A DNA stretch of 37,229 nucleotides, from positions 1 to 37,229 of IMG/VR virus record IMGVR_UViG_3300020169_000044; one strand, 5' to 3'. The stretch is from a virus. The position numbers and the translations under genes were made by a program. Of this stretch, positions 16,501 to 24,298 are shown piece by piece (positions within the stretch are counted from its first letter, which is position 1; each line of letters opens with the position of its first letter). The notes beneath the pieces are model-generated. The model did not search any database and was not told the DNA's origin. It saw only the letters and a program-made list of their open reading frames with translations.

Positions 16501-17142
16501 TCTGTTGGTTATGGCGGCAACGTCGGAATCGCAATGACTAATCCAGTAGCTAAGTTAGATGTTAATGGTGCGATTCGCGCTAGCGGTGGAACTTATGTTG
16601 CACCTGTTGACACTGCAACCAATGTGGCATTAGTTATAGAAAATGCAGATTATATATATACTAGAGATAGTGCGGCTTATTTAAGAAAATTAATAGGAAA
16701 ACCAGCTGACAATAGGATAGAAATAGGTCAAAATGGGACATCTCTTGTTGCGGGAATTGATTTATACGCAGGAAACTCTGCTACTGGAAATTACCAATTT
16801 CACCAAAGCACTAATATTATTTGTACTATCAATAGCAGTAGCTTAACTCATACTGGTGATATTGTAGCATATTCAGATGCTAGATTAAAATCAAATGTTA
16901 AAAAACTAGATGGCTCTAAGGTTTATAACATGAGAGGAGTATCGTTTGATAAAGACGGTAAAAAAGGATCAGGGGTTATAGCTCAAGAAATGCAAGAAAT
17001 AGCACCCGAGTTAGTTTATGATGATGGAAAATATTTAGGGGTTGCTTATGGTAACTTGTCAGGATATTTAATTGAAGCTATAAAAGAATTAAAAGCTGAA
17101 ATAGAGGAATTAAAGTTAAATAACTGTAATTGTAATAAGTAA
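13567..17142 (+). CDS. Tail fibre with C-terminal S74 intramolecular chaperone, 1191 aa
   Basis: N-terminus MALLTNINGKFSV, same module as the two preceding genes. The long beta-repeat shaft includes a YLPLAGGTMAG unit and three GNVGIG repeats near residues 829, 914 and 985. The C-terminal 88 residues form an S74 domain, SDARLK at 1104-1109 (Ser1104/Lys1109), SGVIAQE and a terminal coiled coil ending NNCNCNK. Autoproteolytic release is expected from the family. The stop overlaps the next start (TAATG). Confidence 0.9.
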   Translation: MALLTNINGKFSVSDAGAVTFNDAFTFPTADGAANYILKTNGSGQLAWAANPDEGVTRSGTVADNRLALWKNDDEIKSNSNLFYGSQYFTVGVGTTGGFAALRINADPIGQLYLDFTEGSTYVKRARIQVDTSDNITISNTSSNTLALTIDSSQNAIFEEDVDAGNFKINGGQGSDGQVMTSTGSGVAWETPTTGTVTGTGAANRVTYWSSATNVTSDAGFTYNGAGRVNTDESFGVSKDGANTVANGPFFRLTNAAQDRQYLWQLDASNNIDYWYYNGSAWTQTISLLTDGGATFSGDVNINKKLSVGGLNGTNSQLTVETPTVAAGGTIGASVFGFTGTSETTSTSGIVTPTNQIQFKPAMPAGYGVDGYNSVLEQQSGGTRVFYFRTSGASHLSIDVEHNGTFGGGIFANTGAFTGLVSGITPTAAANFTTKAYVDGVVGSYLPLAGGTMAGTINMNNNQIINVGGISINDPGPNEGIQWNGGNGWAIYESPNDLSNASGNLQFVQSTTRRFTIEHTTGNVDVGSDGINKGAILTQNSHFVNKRFSFDPLVSNTVTAYMILCENAANQDVNGIITMDRTSGLRHACSVQVLISSGSASTPVGGLKAMGTAGNGTPFYELVTCDYDDGTGSSSHIAVQISNPDGYYETSGAYFTGRIVNSNSGVIVPVLPAAVSNVAIFQSNTIHNFQGNLTVNQGNIGVGNSTPSFAVNTNYSMQGSSLAYLNGTSANQTVTNNIGVTHSSTAVGTGSEGGLYLANNDNTIGAPSPIIFFSAKSASNTYNHAYAAIYGIKTASGADSNWNRGELTFATGDGTGPRRRMTIDTTGNVGIGETNPAVPLHISKDSASGENIALLLDNNNTTAGNEIGILFRSMVGSTNTDFEIFGVANAANDMDLVFESDGSNERVRFTGDGNVGIGTTDPQQKLTLGSVSAGGIQFNYDSTNNYRHQILNYWNSNTDSRMDFNIARTSGQTPETIMSVGYGGNVGIAMTNPVAKLDVNGAIRASGGTYVAPVDTATNVALVIENADYIYTRDSAAYLRKLIGKPADNRIEIGQNGTSLVAGIDLYAGNSATGNYQFHQSTNIICTINSSSLTHTGDIVAYSDARLKSNVKKLDGSKVYNMRGVSFDKDGKKGSGVIAQEMQEIAPELVYDDGKYLGVAYGNLSGYLIEAIKELKAEIEELKLNNCNCNK

Positions 17143-18203
17143 TGGCATTACCAGCACCAGGAAATCCTATATCAGCCAATATGATTAATGTTGAGGCGAA
17201 TAGAACTGGAACAACATATGCACCATTATCTGTTAACGCAATTCCAGTAACCACTTCTTTAATTGGATTATATGTAGACTCTGGTGTTAATCAAGTTGCA
17301 CCACACGCATATTCTGAGTTTTATAGTAAATCATTTACTATACCGCCAAGTCCTTATTGGATGGTTAACACAACAAACACACCTTCTATAGGTAAACAAT
17401 ATGTTTTATCTGGAAGTTCAATTATTCAAAACAATAGCGCACCTTTACCCACGACTTATAATACTAATATAAACGAAGTTACTGGTTTTAGTGTTAATGG
17501 TGCTGGTAGTTTAACTATTAATGATAATGAAAATTTAGTTATAGGATGTTCTTTATATGATGGTTCAACAGATCATAAACCTTTAGTAACACTTCACGAT
17601 GCTACTACTGGTCTTCCTGATGCATCAACAGCTTATAACTGGAACGCACCAAACCATTACATTTCTGATTTAGAATATATAGATGGTTTTGATGATAAAG
17701 TTTTTTGGGTTGATCAAGAAGATTCTAACGATGCAGATCCTCACACCGATAGAAGAAGATATGGGGTTGTTTCTATTAATTCTACTGTATATAATTCAAA
17801 CACATATCCCAAGCTTTGGCAATACACTGGTTGGACTAGAAGAATTGATAATTCAACATATCAAACTGGCTTTACTTATAGTGCGCCAAAAGTAGCAACA
17901 TTAAATGGAGGTAATGTAGACAGTTTAAATAATTCAAACAAAGCTTATGTTTATATTATAAACTCTGTTTATGCGGATACATCTGGATCAGTAAGACAGC
18001 AGAGATTTAACGGAGCTATTGTTAGGTTAACATATGATAATACTACAGCAACAGGTGTATCTGTTTGTTTAACTTCACCTATTTTTAAAGTATGGAAAAA
18101 TAACGTAGGCAGTGGTCCATTTGCACCAATAAACAAAACTGATCCAACTAGCTTTAGAGATATTACTATTGTAAAATCAGCTTATCAACAAATACAACCT
18201 TAG
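17142..18203 (+). CDS. Putative tail/adhesin protein, 353 aa
   Basis: The N-terminal 70 residues (LPAPGNPISANMINVEANRTGT, later HAYSEFYSKSF) resemble the N-terminal module of phage tail proteins that read roughly LP..GPIS...I..E.G.......S..D.YG; this is recollection. The remainder has no recognised fold and includes aspartate-rich acidic stretches (VDQEDSNDADPHTD) that could bind calcium. Coupled to the upstream fibre by start/stop overlap and two bases from the next gene. Confidence 0.7.
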   Translation: MALPAPGNPISANMINVEANRTGTTYAPLSVNAIPVTTSLIGLYVDSGVNQVAPHAYSEFYSKSFTIPPSPYWMVNTTNTPSIGKQYVLSGSSIIQNNSAPLPTTYNTNINEVTGFSVNGAGSLTINDNENLVIGCSLYDGSTDHKPLVTLHDATTGLPDASTAYNWNAPNHYISDLEYIDGFDDKVFWVDQEDSNDADPHTDRRRYGVVSINSTVYNSNTYPKLWQYTGWTRRIDNSTYQTGFTYSAPKVATLNGGNVDSLNNSNKAYVYIINSVYADTSGSVRQQRFNGAIVRLTYDNTTATGVSVCLTSPIFKVWKNNVGSGPFAPINKTDPTSFRDITIVKSAYQQIQP

Positions 18204-18205
18204 TT

Positions 18206-19603
18206 ATGAGTATACCAGCAATATACACAACAGGAACATATTACAATTATTCCGCAACATTAAACGGTGGTTGGTGGGGTAATATTCAGTGTTGGGATGA
18301 AGATTTAGATTGGCAGCGTGGTTATTCGTTTCAGTATGATATAAGTAATATGGTTAGTGCACAAGAGGTAACAATTGGCCAATGTATTTCATCATCTCCT
18401 GATGGTTCGTTTTTAGCTAGCGGAGGAACAATGAGAAGTCAAATCACTACTCCAGCAGATCCAAGTACCGCTTATATGACATGTCTTAATCGTTTTAGCT
18501 CTGGTGTGTTAAGTGTTAAATGGTCAAAAGTTATAAATTTATATGTTTATGGAACTGCAGCTACTGACGGTAATCCAGGTTTTAATCATGTAGAAATGGA
18601 TAATGAATTTATATATGCAGCAACTCAATACAGTGGTTATAGTGATGGTAATTTTAAAAACCCTAATTTTATTTGGAAAAACCAAGTAAAAGCTGTTATT
18701 GCTTGTTTTAGAATAAGTGATGGCAATATAATGTGGATCAAAAAATTTACTATTGGTTCAACAGCAACTTCTACCCCAGTTAAAGCTATAACTGGCTTAA
18801 CGTTAAGACCAGATGCTTTATACGCTGGATTTGCTTACCAAGGTAATAATGCTGGTTATGATTATTTAAAAATAAATCCAACTAATGGTTTTGTTACAAC
18901 ACAAACAGATATAGTTATATCAAACAACATGACTTCTGGTAGTAGCACTGGGAATTATTCTATAGTAACACCTAATTCATTTACTTTTTCAGGATCATTA
19001 ACTGATCTTTCTGAAACAGTGACTGGAACAACACTAGAAGCTACAGATTTATCTCAAACCGTAAGTGACCAGTGGGGTATTAATCCTTCTAGTGATAAAT
19101 ATGTATTGCAATCATTTGATTCGTCAAGTGTTTCAACTAGTTCTAATGTTTGTAGTGCAACTATAAATCAAAAATATTATTTTGTAAGCGCTACATCTAG
19201 TATTACTGTAGGTAGCGATGTATACTCTGATAGCTTAGCCACCTCTGGATTAACAAATGGTTATTATAGAATATCAAGTACTCAATATATAATAGTTACT
19301 AGTGGAAGTGTATCTAGCATAAACACGTGTGTTACTTTAACTTCTTTTTTAGCTGGAGCTGGAACAAGTGGTGATGCATGTAATACGTTAGGATCTTCTT
19401 TTACTTATTATCACACAGGTACTGGCACATATCCTGCAGTAAACGATATAGTATATTCAACAAATTCAACGTCTAACCCACTTAATGGTGGTAGTGGTAC
19501 AAACTGGGCAGTGTTTGCCGCTGGACCTCCTGGCCCTCCAATTTCATATTTTAGAATATTTGGAAGCTCTGGTCAGGTTGCAGTTATAGGAAACTGTCCT
19601 TAA
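18206..19603 (+). CDS. Putative receptor-binding tail protein, 465 aa
   Basis: The first two thirds contain spaced Trp/Gly beta segments (NGGWWGNIQCWDED; ISSSPDGSFLASGG; GLTLRPDALYAGFAY), suggesting a beta-propeller-like repeat fold. The last 150 residues hold repeated short Cys-ending segments (SSINTCVTLTSF; GDACNTLGSSFTYYHTGTG) and a small collagen-like PPGPP patch, typical of surface-exposed fibre tips. It is the last gene of the fibre block. Confidence 0.62.
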   Translation: MSIPAIYTTGTYYNYSATLNGGWWGNIQCWDEDLDWQRGYSFQYDISNMVSAQEVTIGQCISSSPDGSFLASGGTMRSQITTPADPSTAYMTCLNRFSSGVLSVKWSKVINLYVYGTAATDGNPGFNHVEMDNEFIYAATQYSGYSDGNFKNPNFIWKNQVKAVIACFRISDGNIMWIKKFTIGSTATSTPVKAITGLTLRPDALYAGFAYQGNNAGYDYLKINPTNGFVTTQTDIVISNNMTSGSSTGNYSIVTPNSFTFSGSLTDLSETVTGTTLEATDLSQTVSDQWGINPSSDKYVLQSFDSSSVSTSSNVCSATINQKYYFVSATSSITVGSDVYSDSLATSGLTNGYYRISSTQYIIVTSGSVSSINTCVTLTSFLAGAGTSGDACNTLGSSFTYYHTGTGTYPAVNDIVYSTNSTSNPLNGGSGTNWAVFAAGPPGPPISYFRIFGSSGQVAVIGNCP

Positions 19604-19631
19604 AATAAATTAATAAATTAAAACAATAAAA

Positions 19632-19994
19632 ATGGCAATTACTTACAAATGGAACATTAACCAAATGAATGCACATATCCAAGCTGAAGGCAAAGATAAT
19701 GTGATTTTTACAGTGCACTGGACTTATCAAGGAGTTGAAGAGTCTGGAGGACAACAATATCAAGCAAGTCAAATAGGTGCTCAAAGCTTTACTTATGTAG
19801 CTGGAGAACCTTTTATACCGTATGCAGATACTGAAGCTTTTGAAAACGTAGTGATCGGTTGGCTTGAAGATGCTTTAGATGTGGCAGCAATGGCAACTAG
19901 TATTGAAGCTCAAATACAAAAACAAATTACACCTGTAAATGAAGATTTATACTTTACATGGAACATGCCACCGGTGCCGCCAGTGGAAGAATAG
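19632..19994 (+). CDS. Conserved small phage protein, 120 aa
   Basis: Acidic protein beginning AITYKWNINQMNAHIQAEGK, with VIFTVHWTYQGVEESG and FIPYADTEAFENVVIGWLED. It recalls a family found beside structural genes of cyanophages and other marine phages; no function can be named. It starts after an A/T leader. About 100 non-coding bases follow, with an AGTATA/TATACT hairpin near 20025-20042. Confidence 0.65.
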   Translation: MAITYKWNINQMNAHIQAEGKDNVIFTVHWTYQGVEESGGQQYQASQIGAQSFTYVAGEPFIPYADTEAFENVVIGWLEDALDVAAMATSIEAQIQKQITPVNEDLYFTWNMPPVPPVEE

Positions 19995-20096
19995 TGTAAG
20001 TTTTGTAAAAAACAAGTGATAGTATAACTAAACCTATACTGTTGTGGTGACAGTAAGATAACCAAAAATAAATATTAACCTAAAAACCAAAACACG

Positions 20097-20396
20097 ATGA
20101 CTTATTTTTATTCGTTGAGCTCAAGTATGGGCCAACCACAAACACCGCAGATTACCGAAGAAACTATTAACGTATGGAAACATTTGTCCAAAAAGAAACA
20201 TTGGAGAATAGTTCAACTACCTAATGGTTATTTTCAAACCGAACACCGTGACCTTGTAGAAAAAGACAAATGGTACGATGTAACAAGACGTGAAACTATG
20301 GAAGCCGCAGAAATTGCTATTGATGGTAGTGTTGATCACTATACAAAAAAAGTGGATTTCTTAAAAGGACCTAAAGTAGTTAAGACGTTTAAATAA
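20097..20396 (+). CDS. Hypothetical protein, 99 aa
   Basis: Basic, mixed alpha/beta sequence (WKHLSKKKHWRIVQLPNGYF; HRDLVEKDKWYDVTRRETMEAAEIAIDG) compatible with a small nucleic-acid or protein interaction domain. No family is recognised. It lies just upstream of groEL with a 32-bp A/T-only gap and may be co-transcribed with it. Confidence 0.65.
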   Translation: MTYFYSLSSSMGQPQTPQITEETINVWKHLSKKKHWRIVQLPNGYFQTEHRDLVEKDKWYDVTRRETMEAAEIAIDGSVDHYTKKVDFLKGPKVVKTFK

Positions 20397-20428
20397 TATC
20401 AATCAATCAAATCAAATTAAATTAAATT

Positions 20429-21985
20429 ATGTCAAATGCAATTGTAAAAAATCTGAGCTTTGGTTCAGATGCTAAAAACAATGTGTTTGCTGGTATTACA
20501 AAACTTACACAAGCCGTTAGCTCCACTTTAGGAGCTAGTGGTAAGTGTGTTATTCTTGAAGATACTATAGGCAAACCAATTATTACTAAAGATGGTGTAA
20601 CAGTAGCTGAGTCTGTTATATTACGAGATCCAGTTGAAAACATGGGGGCAACTTTATTAAAAGAAGCTGCTAGAAAAACTGTTAAAGAAGCTGGTGATGG
20701 TACAACAACCGCTACAGTGTTAGCACACTCTATATTAGAAGAAGCTTACAAACTAGAAGGTAAACTTACATCAAGAGAAATTAAAAAAGGTATTTTATCT
20801 ACAACTCAAAAAGTAATTGATCACTTACAAGAAAATTCTATACCTGTACAAGGGGATATGATAGATCAAGTAGCAACAATATCAACAAACAATGATCCAG
20901 AGCTTGGTAAAATTATAGCTGATGCATTTAGATCTGTGGGTAAAAATGGGGTTGTTGTTTTAGAGCCAACAGAATTATCTGACACTACATTTGAATTAGT
21001 TGATGGTGTTCCATACAATAGAGGGTTAAAAAATATACATTTTGTAACAAACAAAGAATCTAAAACTGCTGAACTAGATAAACCATTAGTATTATTAGTT
21101 GAATCAGAAATAGAGAATATTAGAAAAATACAAAATGTTTTAGAACATGTTATTAAAAATAACAGGTCTTTGCTTATTATAGCTGATGTTAGCCAACAAG
21201 TGTTATCAGCTTTAGCTATGAATAAAGTTAAAGGCAATATAAAAGTAAATGTAATAGATGCACCTGTATACGGTATAAGTAAGAAAGAGACATTAGATGA
21301 TCTTTCAATACTAACAGGAGCTACAATTATAAATGAAGATTTAGGTGATGATATTGATTTAATAGGTCCTGAGCATTTAGGTGAAATTAAAAAAAGTGTC
21401 ACTGAACAAAACGAAACAGTTTTACATTTAATAGAGACAACTGAAGAGGTTAAGTCTATGATTAAAAAAATGGAAGATGAGTTAGTTGAATGCACTGACC
21501 CTGTATTAACTGTTAAGTTAGAAAAAAGATTAGCTAGGTTATCTGCTAAAGTAGCTATTGTAAAAGTAGGTGCTAATTCTGAAGTTGAGTTGCAAGAAAA
21601 ACAAGCTAGAGTTGAAGATGCTATATGTGCAACTAAAGCTGCTATCAAACAAGGTATAGTTCCTGGTGGTGGTATCGCTTTATTAAATGCAGCAAATGAT
21701 ATAGAAACTAGTAACAAGTCTGAAGAAGCGTTGCTAGAAGCTATTAAAGCGCCTTTTAAGACCATCTTACACAATGCAGGTATAGAAGAATACAAAATGC
21801 CAAGTATAACAGGAGATGGAATAAATGTAGTTACAGGAAATATGGTAAATATGATTGAGTCAGGGATTATTGATCCTTTACTCGTAACAAAAAGTGCATT
21901 AAACAATGCCGCTTCAGTTGCTACTACTATTTTGTCAACTGATTGTGTAATCAATAATTTAAGAATTGATGAAAGCAATAGGTAG
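20429..21985 (+). CDS. groEL: Phage-encoded chaperonin GroEL (Cpn60)
   Basis: Clear GroEL over the full length (518 aa; cellular proteins about 540-548). Equatorial ATPase elements are intact: ITKDG at 52-56 with Asp55 (E. coli Asp52), GDGTTTA at 89-95, VEDA with Asp397 (E. coli Asp398), GGG at 413-415, IDP with Asp482 (E. coli Asp495). Differences: the nucleotide-loop GPKG is GASG here (35-38) and the GGM-rich C-terminal tail is absent, the protein ending NNLRIDESNR. Expected role: ATP-driven folding of large phage proteins such as fibres or capsid. Gene order is groEL then groES, overlapping by 17 bp, the reverse of the usual bacterial order. Confidence 0.97.
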   Translation: MSNAIVKNLSFGSDAKNNVFAGITKLTQAVSSTLGASGKCVILEDTIGKPIITKDGVTVAESVILRDPVENMGATLLKEAARKTVKEAGDGTTTATVLAHSILEEAYKLEGKLTSREIKKGILSTTQKVIDHLQENSIPVQGDMIDQVATISTNNDPELGKIIADAFRSVGKNGVVVLEPTELSDTTFELVDGVPYNRGLKNIHFVTNKESKTAELDKPLVLLVESEIENIRKIQNVLEHVIKNNRSLLIIADVSQQVLSALAMNKVKGNIKVNVIDAPVYGISKKETLDDLSILTGATIINEDLGDDIDLIGPEHLGEIKKSVTEQNETVLHLIETTEEVKSMIKKMEDELVECTDPVLTVKLEKRLARLSAKVAIVKVGANSEVELQEKQARVEDAICATKAAIKQGIVPGGGIALLNAANDIETSNKSEEALLEAIKAPFKTILHNAGIEEYKMPSITGDGINVVTGNMVNMIESGIIDPLLVTKSALNNAASVATTILSTDCVINNLRIDESNR

Positions 21986-22229
21986 AAACTTAGTGGTTAA
22001 AATATCGAAAGCCGGTATATCTAAAACTCAAGGTGGTTTACTTTTGGGTGAAAAACAAAGAGAAGATATAAGATATGCTGAAGGAACCGTGGTAACAGCA
22101 GGAGCTGAGGCTGGTGGTTTAAAAGAAAACGATGTGATTTATTTTGATAAAAATAATTCGCATCAAATAGAAGTTAAAGATGAAATTTACAACGTAGTTA
22201 AAGTTGACAACGTTGTTATTGTTTTATGA
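21969..22229 (+). CDS. groES: Phage co-chaperonin GroES (Cpn10)
   Basis: 86 aa from ATG at 21969 (a TTG three bases earlier is less likely). It has the Cpn10 layout: N-terminal strand, mobile loop at about 13-31 with GGLLL (22-26) matching the GroEL-binding GGIVL of E. coli, then the barrel strands GTVVTAG, NDVIYFD and EIYNVVKVDNVVIVL. The roof beta-hairpin is shortened relative to the 97-aa E. coli protein, which would leave the dome partly open. T4 gp31 shows that phage Cpn10 can alter cage size. Start overlaps groEL; stop overlaps the next gene (ATGA). Confidence 0.92.
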   Translation: MKAIGRNLVVKISKAGISKTQGGLLLGEKQREDIRYAEGTVVTAGAEAGGLKENDVIYFDKNNSHQIEVKDEIYNVVKVDNVVIVL

Positions 22230-22669
22230 GACTAGAACCCACAGATATTAGGGAATTAAATCTTTTAAAACATTATAGAATCATCAGAAAGTGGGCTTGC
22301 AAGAATTATGATTTAAATGATGCAGACCTTGAATTACTAATATACTTCGATTGCATGGATCTTTTCACTAGAGAAGATTTTAAAATCGGTACATATTCTT
22401 ATAGTTGGGACAACAGACGCTGGAACAGATTACTTAAAGAAGGTTGGATAACGGTATGGAGAAAACATAACCGCACAACCCAAAAGTATAATATCTATAA
22501 AGTTTCCTTTAAGTGTAAACAACTAATAAGTCGAATGTACCGTATTATGCTTGGTACTGAGGATATACCTACAAGTGCACATCGAAACAAAATAATGAAG
22601 GGTAAAACCTATATGGATAAAGTTATGATTACATCCATTAATAATGTTAACAAAGATAAAAACCGATAA
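22226..22669 (+). CDS. Winged-helix-like putative regulator, 147 aa
   Basis: The central part (about 36-110) has the pattern of a MarR-type winged helix: helices around LELLIYFDCMDLFTREDF, a recognition-helix candidate NRRWNRLLKEGWITVWRK, a basic wing HNRTTQKYNIYKV, then a dimerisation-like helix CKQLISRMYRIML. It is basic overall. ATGA overlap with groES implies coupled translation, so it probably acts in the late phase, perhaps on late or chaperonin transcription. The assignment is by pattern only; a non-DNA-binding role is possible. Confidence 0.6.
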   Translation: MRLEPTDIRELNLLKHYRIIRKWACKNYDLNDADLELLIYFDCMDLFTREDFKIGTYSYSWDNRRWNRLLKEGWITVWRKHNRTTQKYNIYKVSFKCKQLISRMYRIMLGTEDIPTSAHRNKIMKGKTYMDKVMITSINNVNKDKNR

Positions 22670-22671
22670 TC

Positions 22672-22776
22672 ATGGGAAAAAAAGAAAAAAAAGTAGAGGT
22701 AAAAGAATTATCTCCTATTGACAAAAAGATTGCTAAGCTAAAAGAAGTTATTAAAAAATTAGAAGCTAAAAAATAA
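22672..22776 (+). CDS. Short highly charged helical protein, 34 aa
   Basis: ATG two bases after the preceding stop. Nearly all Lys/Glu with leucine/isoleucine heptads (DKKIAKLKEVIKKLEAKK), predicting one amphipathic coiled-coil helix. It has the same direction and spacing as the surrounding genes. No family is recognised; the small size keeps confidence moderate. Confidence 0.5.
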   Translation: MGKKEKKVEVKELSPIDKKIAKLKEVIKKLEAKK

Positions 22777-22780
22777 AGCT

Positions 22781-23464
22781 ATGATCAATCCTAACAAATT
22801 TGCTAATCAAAAAATACAAGAACTAGGTCAAAACCTTTTTCAAGGTGAAGAGTTTGCTCAGCAAATAGCCAACAAACAATTAGACCAGCCAGTTCCACCT
22901 CCAGGCCCTTATGGTGATATAAATCCTATTATGAATAAAGATAGTAGAGAGGCTAGAAGACAAGAGAGAAAAAATATCAGAATGGCCAACAAAGGTTTAC
23001 GTCAAGCTAGAAGAGAAAGAGCTAAAGGTGTAAAAGAGCAAGGTCAAGAAAATTATAGCTATGATGGTTATGAAAAAGGTAGATATAATAAAAAAGGTGA
23101 TGATATAGAATATGGTAAAACACCTAGATATTCTAAAAAAAATCCACCAAGTGGAAGTGATGCTAGTTTTGGTATTAGTGGTTATGTAAATGATAAAAAG
23201 CAATTTAAAAGTGCTTTAAATCAAGGTACAGAATCTAAATACAAAATGGTAAACGTACAAGATTTAGAAGACATGGGAGCTGTAAAATCTGATAAAAAAG
23301 GCAAATATGTTGTTAATTCTGATGAAATGAAAACTGGAACACCTAGAGATACATTAAGACTACCAAGAGGCGCTAAGCATTACACAGGTAGAGATTATAA
23401 AGTTGGAGAATTAATTGATGAAAGTGATTTTGAAGACTTTGCAAAAGACGTAAATAAAAAATAA
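22781..23464 (+). CDS. Putative structural/virion-associated protein, 227 aa
   Basis: Hydrophilic and low in predicted order: a Pro-rich stretch (QPVPPPGPYGDINP) near residue 40, an Arg-rich helix (EARRQERKNIRMANKGLRQARRERAKG) at about 55-85, Tyr/Gly/Lys-rich middle, and a more ordered C-terminus. It contains KSALNQG, a variant of the KSPLNQG motif repeated in the 302-aa protein downstream. No family is recognised. The composition fits a DNA-associated internal virion protein. Confidence 0.62.
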   Translation: MINPNKFANQKIQELGQNLFQGEEFAQQIANKQLDQPVPPPGPYGDINPIMNKDSREARRQERKNIRMANKGLRQARRERAKGVKEQGQENYSYDGYEKGRYNKKGDDIEYGKTPRYSKKNPPSGSDASFGISGYVNDKKQFKSALNQGTESKYKMVNVQDLEDMGAVKSDKKGKYVVNSDEMKTGTPRDTLRLPRGAKHYTGRDYKVGELIDESDFEDFAKDVNKK

Positions 23465-23468
23465 TATT

Positions 23469-23699
23469 ATGGCAAAAAACCCAGGACAAGTTGGTGCTAA
23501 CGCAACGTGGGACGGACCCCACCAACCAACTAATTTAAAAGAAGGAAATCCAAGATATGGTATGGATCCAATGCAGGTATTAAAAGATCCACTACCTTAT
23601 AAAGCAGGACCAATATCTTCTATAGCTAAATCTAAGCTTGGAGGTGGTTGGCCTGACAGTATGGTTGCTGACAGATCTATAAATACAACAGCAAAGTAA
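23469..23699 (+). CDS. Small hypothetical protein, 76 aa
   Basis: Gly/Pro/Asp-rich with little predicted secondary structure (NPGQVGANATWDGPHQPTNL; KLGGGWPDSMVADRS). Preceded by ATATTATG like many starts here. No family is recognised; placement among small structural-type genes suggests a virion component. Confidence 0.6.
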   Translation: MAKNPGQVGANATWDGPHQPTNLKEGNPRYGMDPMQVLKDPLPYKAGPISSIAKSKLGGGWPDSMVADRSINTTAK

Positions 23700-23711
23700 A
23701 AATTCACTAAA

Positions 23712-24176
23712 ATGAGTGATAGAATAAGTGAACACATATCTCTTAAAGAAGGTATTAAATCTCACACAGCTACTAGGTTAAATATTGACAATATACCTAG
23801 AGAATTAGATTTAATTAACATGAAAACTATTGCAGAACAAGTGTTTGAACCTCTACGTAAATGGGTGGGTGGTCCAATCGCTATTAATAGTTTCTATCGC
23901 TCGCCCAAATTAAATTCTGCTATTGGCGGAAGTACAACCTCACAGCATTGTATTGGTTGTGCACTTGACATAGACGATAACTACGGTTATAAGACAAATG
24001 CAGAGATGTATGATTATATTAAGAATAACTTAGATTATGATCAGATTATTTGGGAGTTTGGAACAGAAGATAACCCAGACTGGGTACATGTAAGTTATGT
24101 TTCAGAAGATGCTAATAGAAGAAGATGTTTACAAGCTTATAAAGAAAATGGTAAAACTAAATATAAAATAATATGA
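23712..24176 (+). CDS. Endolysin: M15-family peptidoglycan peptidase
   Basis: 154 aa with the M15A/VanY-like zinc-peptidase signature: SQHCIGCALD gives His79 and Asp86, and WVHVSY gives His126 as the third zinc ligand. FYRSP (Arg63) matches the conserved arginine region. Such single-domain M15 enzymes cut peptide cross-links in peptidoglycan (D-Ala-D-Ala or L-Ala-D-Glu bonds) and serve as phage endolysins. No signal peptide is seen, so a holin is needed; a candidate lies at 26982-27443. The stop overlaps the next start (ATGA). Confidence 0.88.
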   Translation: MSDRISEHISLKEGIKSHTATRLNIDNIPRELDLINMKTIAEQVFEPLRKWVGGPIAINSFYRSPKLNSAIGGSTTSQHCIGCALDIDDNYGYKTNAEMYDYIKNNLDYDQIIWEFGTEDNPDWVHVSYVSEDANRRRCLQAYKENGKTKYKII

Positions 24177-24298
24177 ATTCACCTTTTTTTAAAAAAATGA
24201 TGAAAAACCCGTGCTGGAAAGGTTATGAAGCTTATGGTATGAAGACTAAAAACGGTAGAAAAGTACCTAATTGTGTTCCTAAGAAAAAGAAAAAGTAA
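24173..24298 (+). CDS. Small Cys/Lys-rich conserved phage protein, 41 aa
   Basis: The sequence contains NPCWKGYEAYGMKTKNG and VPNCVP followed by a poly-Lys tail. I recall the pattern PCW.GY...GMK.K.G..VPNCVP from many marine phage structural-region proteins, alone or as a tail of longer ones. Function unknown; the two cysteines may bind metal or form a disulfide. Start and stop overlap both neighbours, giving strong support as a gene. Confidence 0.68.
   Translation: MNSPFFKKMMKNPCWKGYEAYGMKTKNGRKVPNCVPKKKKK

Noticed and set aside
8951-17142. Diversity-generating retroelement target in the fibre genes
   Set aside because: No reverse transcriptase or template repeat is present in the window, and the repeats are not adenine-variable copies of one template.
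20866-21978. 370-codon open frame antisense to groEL
   Set aside because: It lies wholly opposite a clearly real groEL; the codon pattern of the sense gene keeps the antisense frame open. The translation is hydrophobic/serine-rich without domain features.
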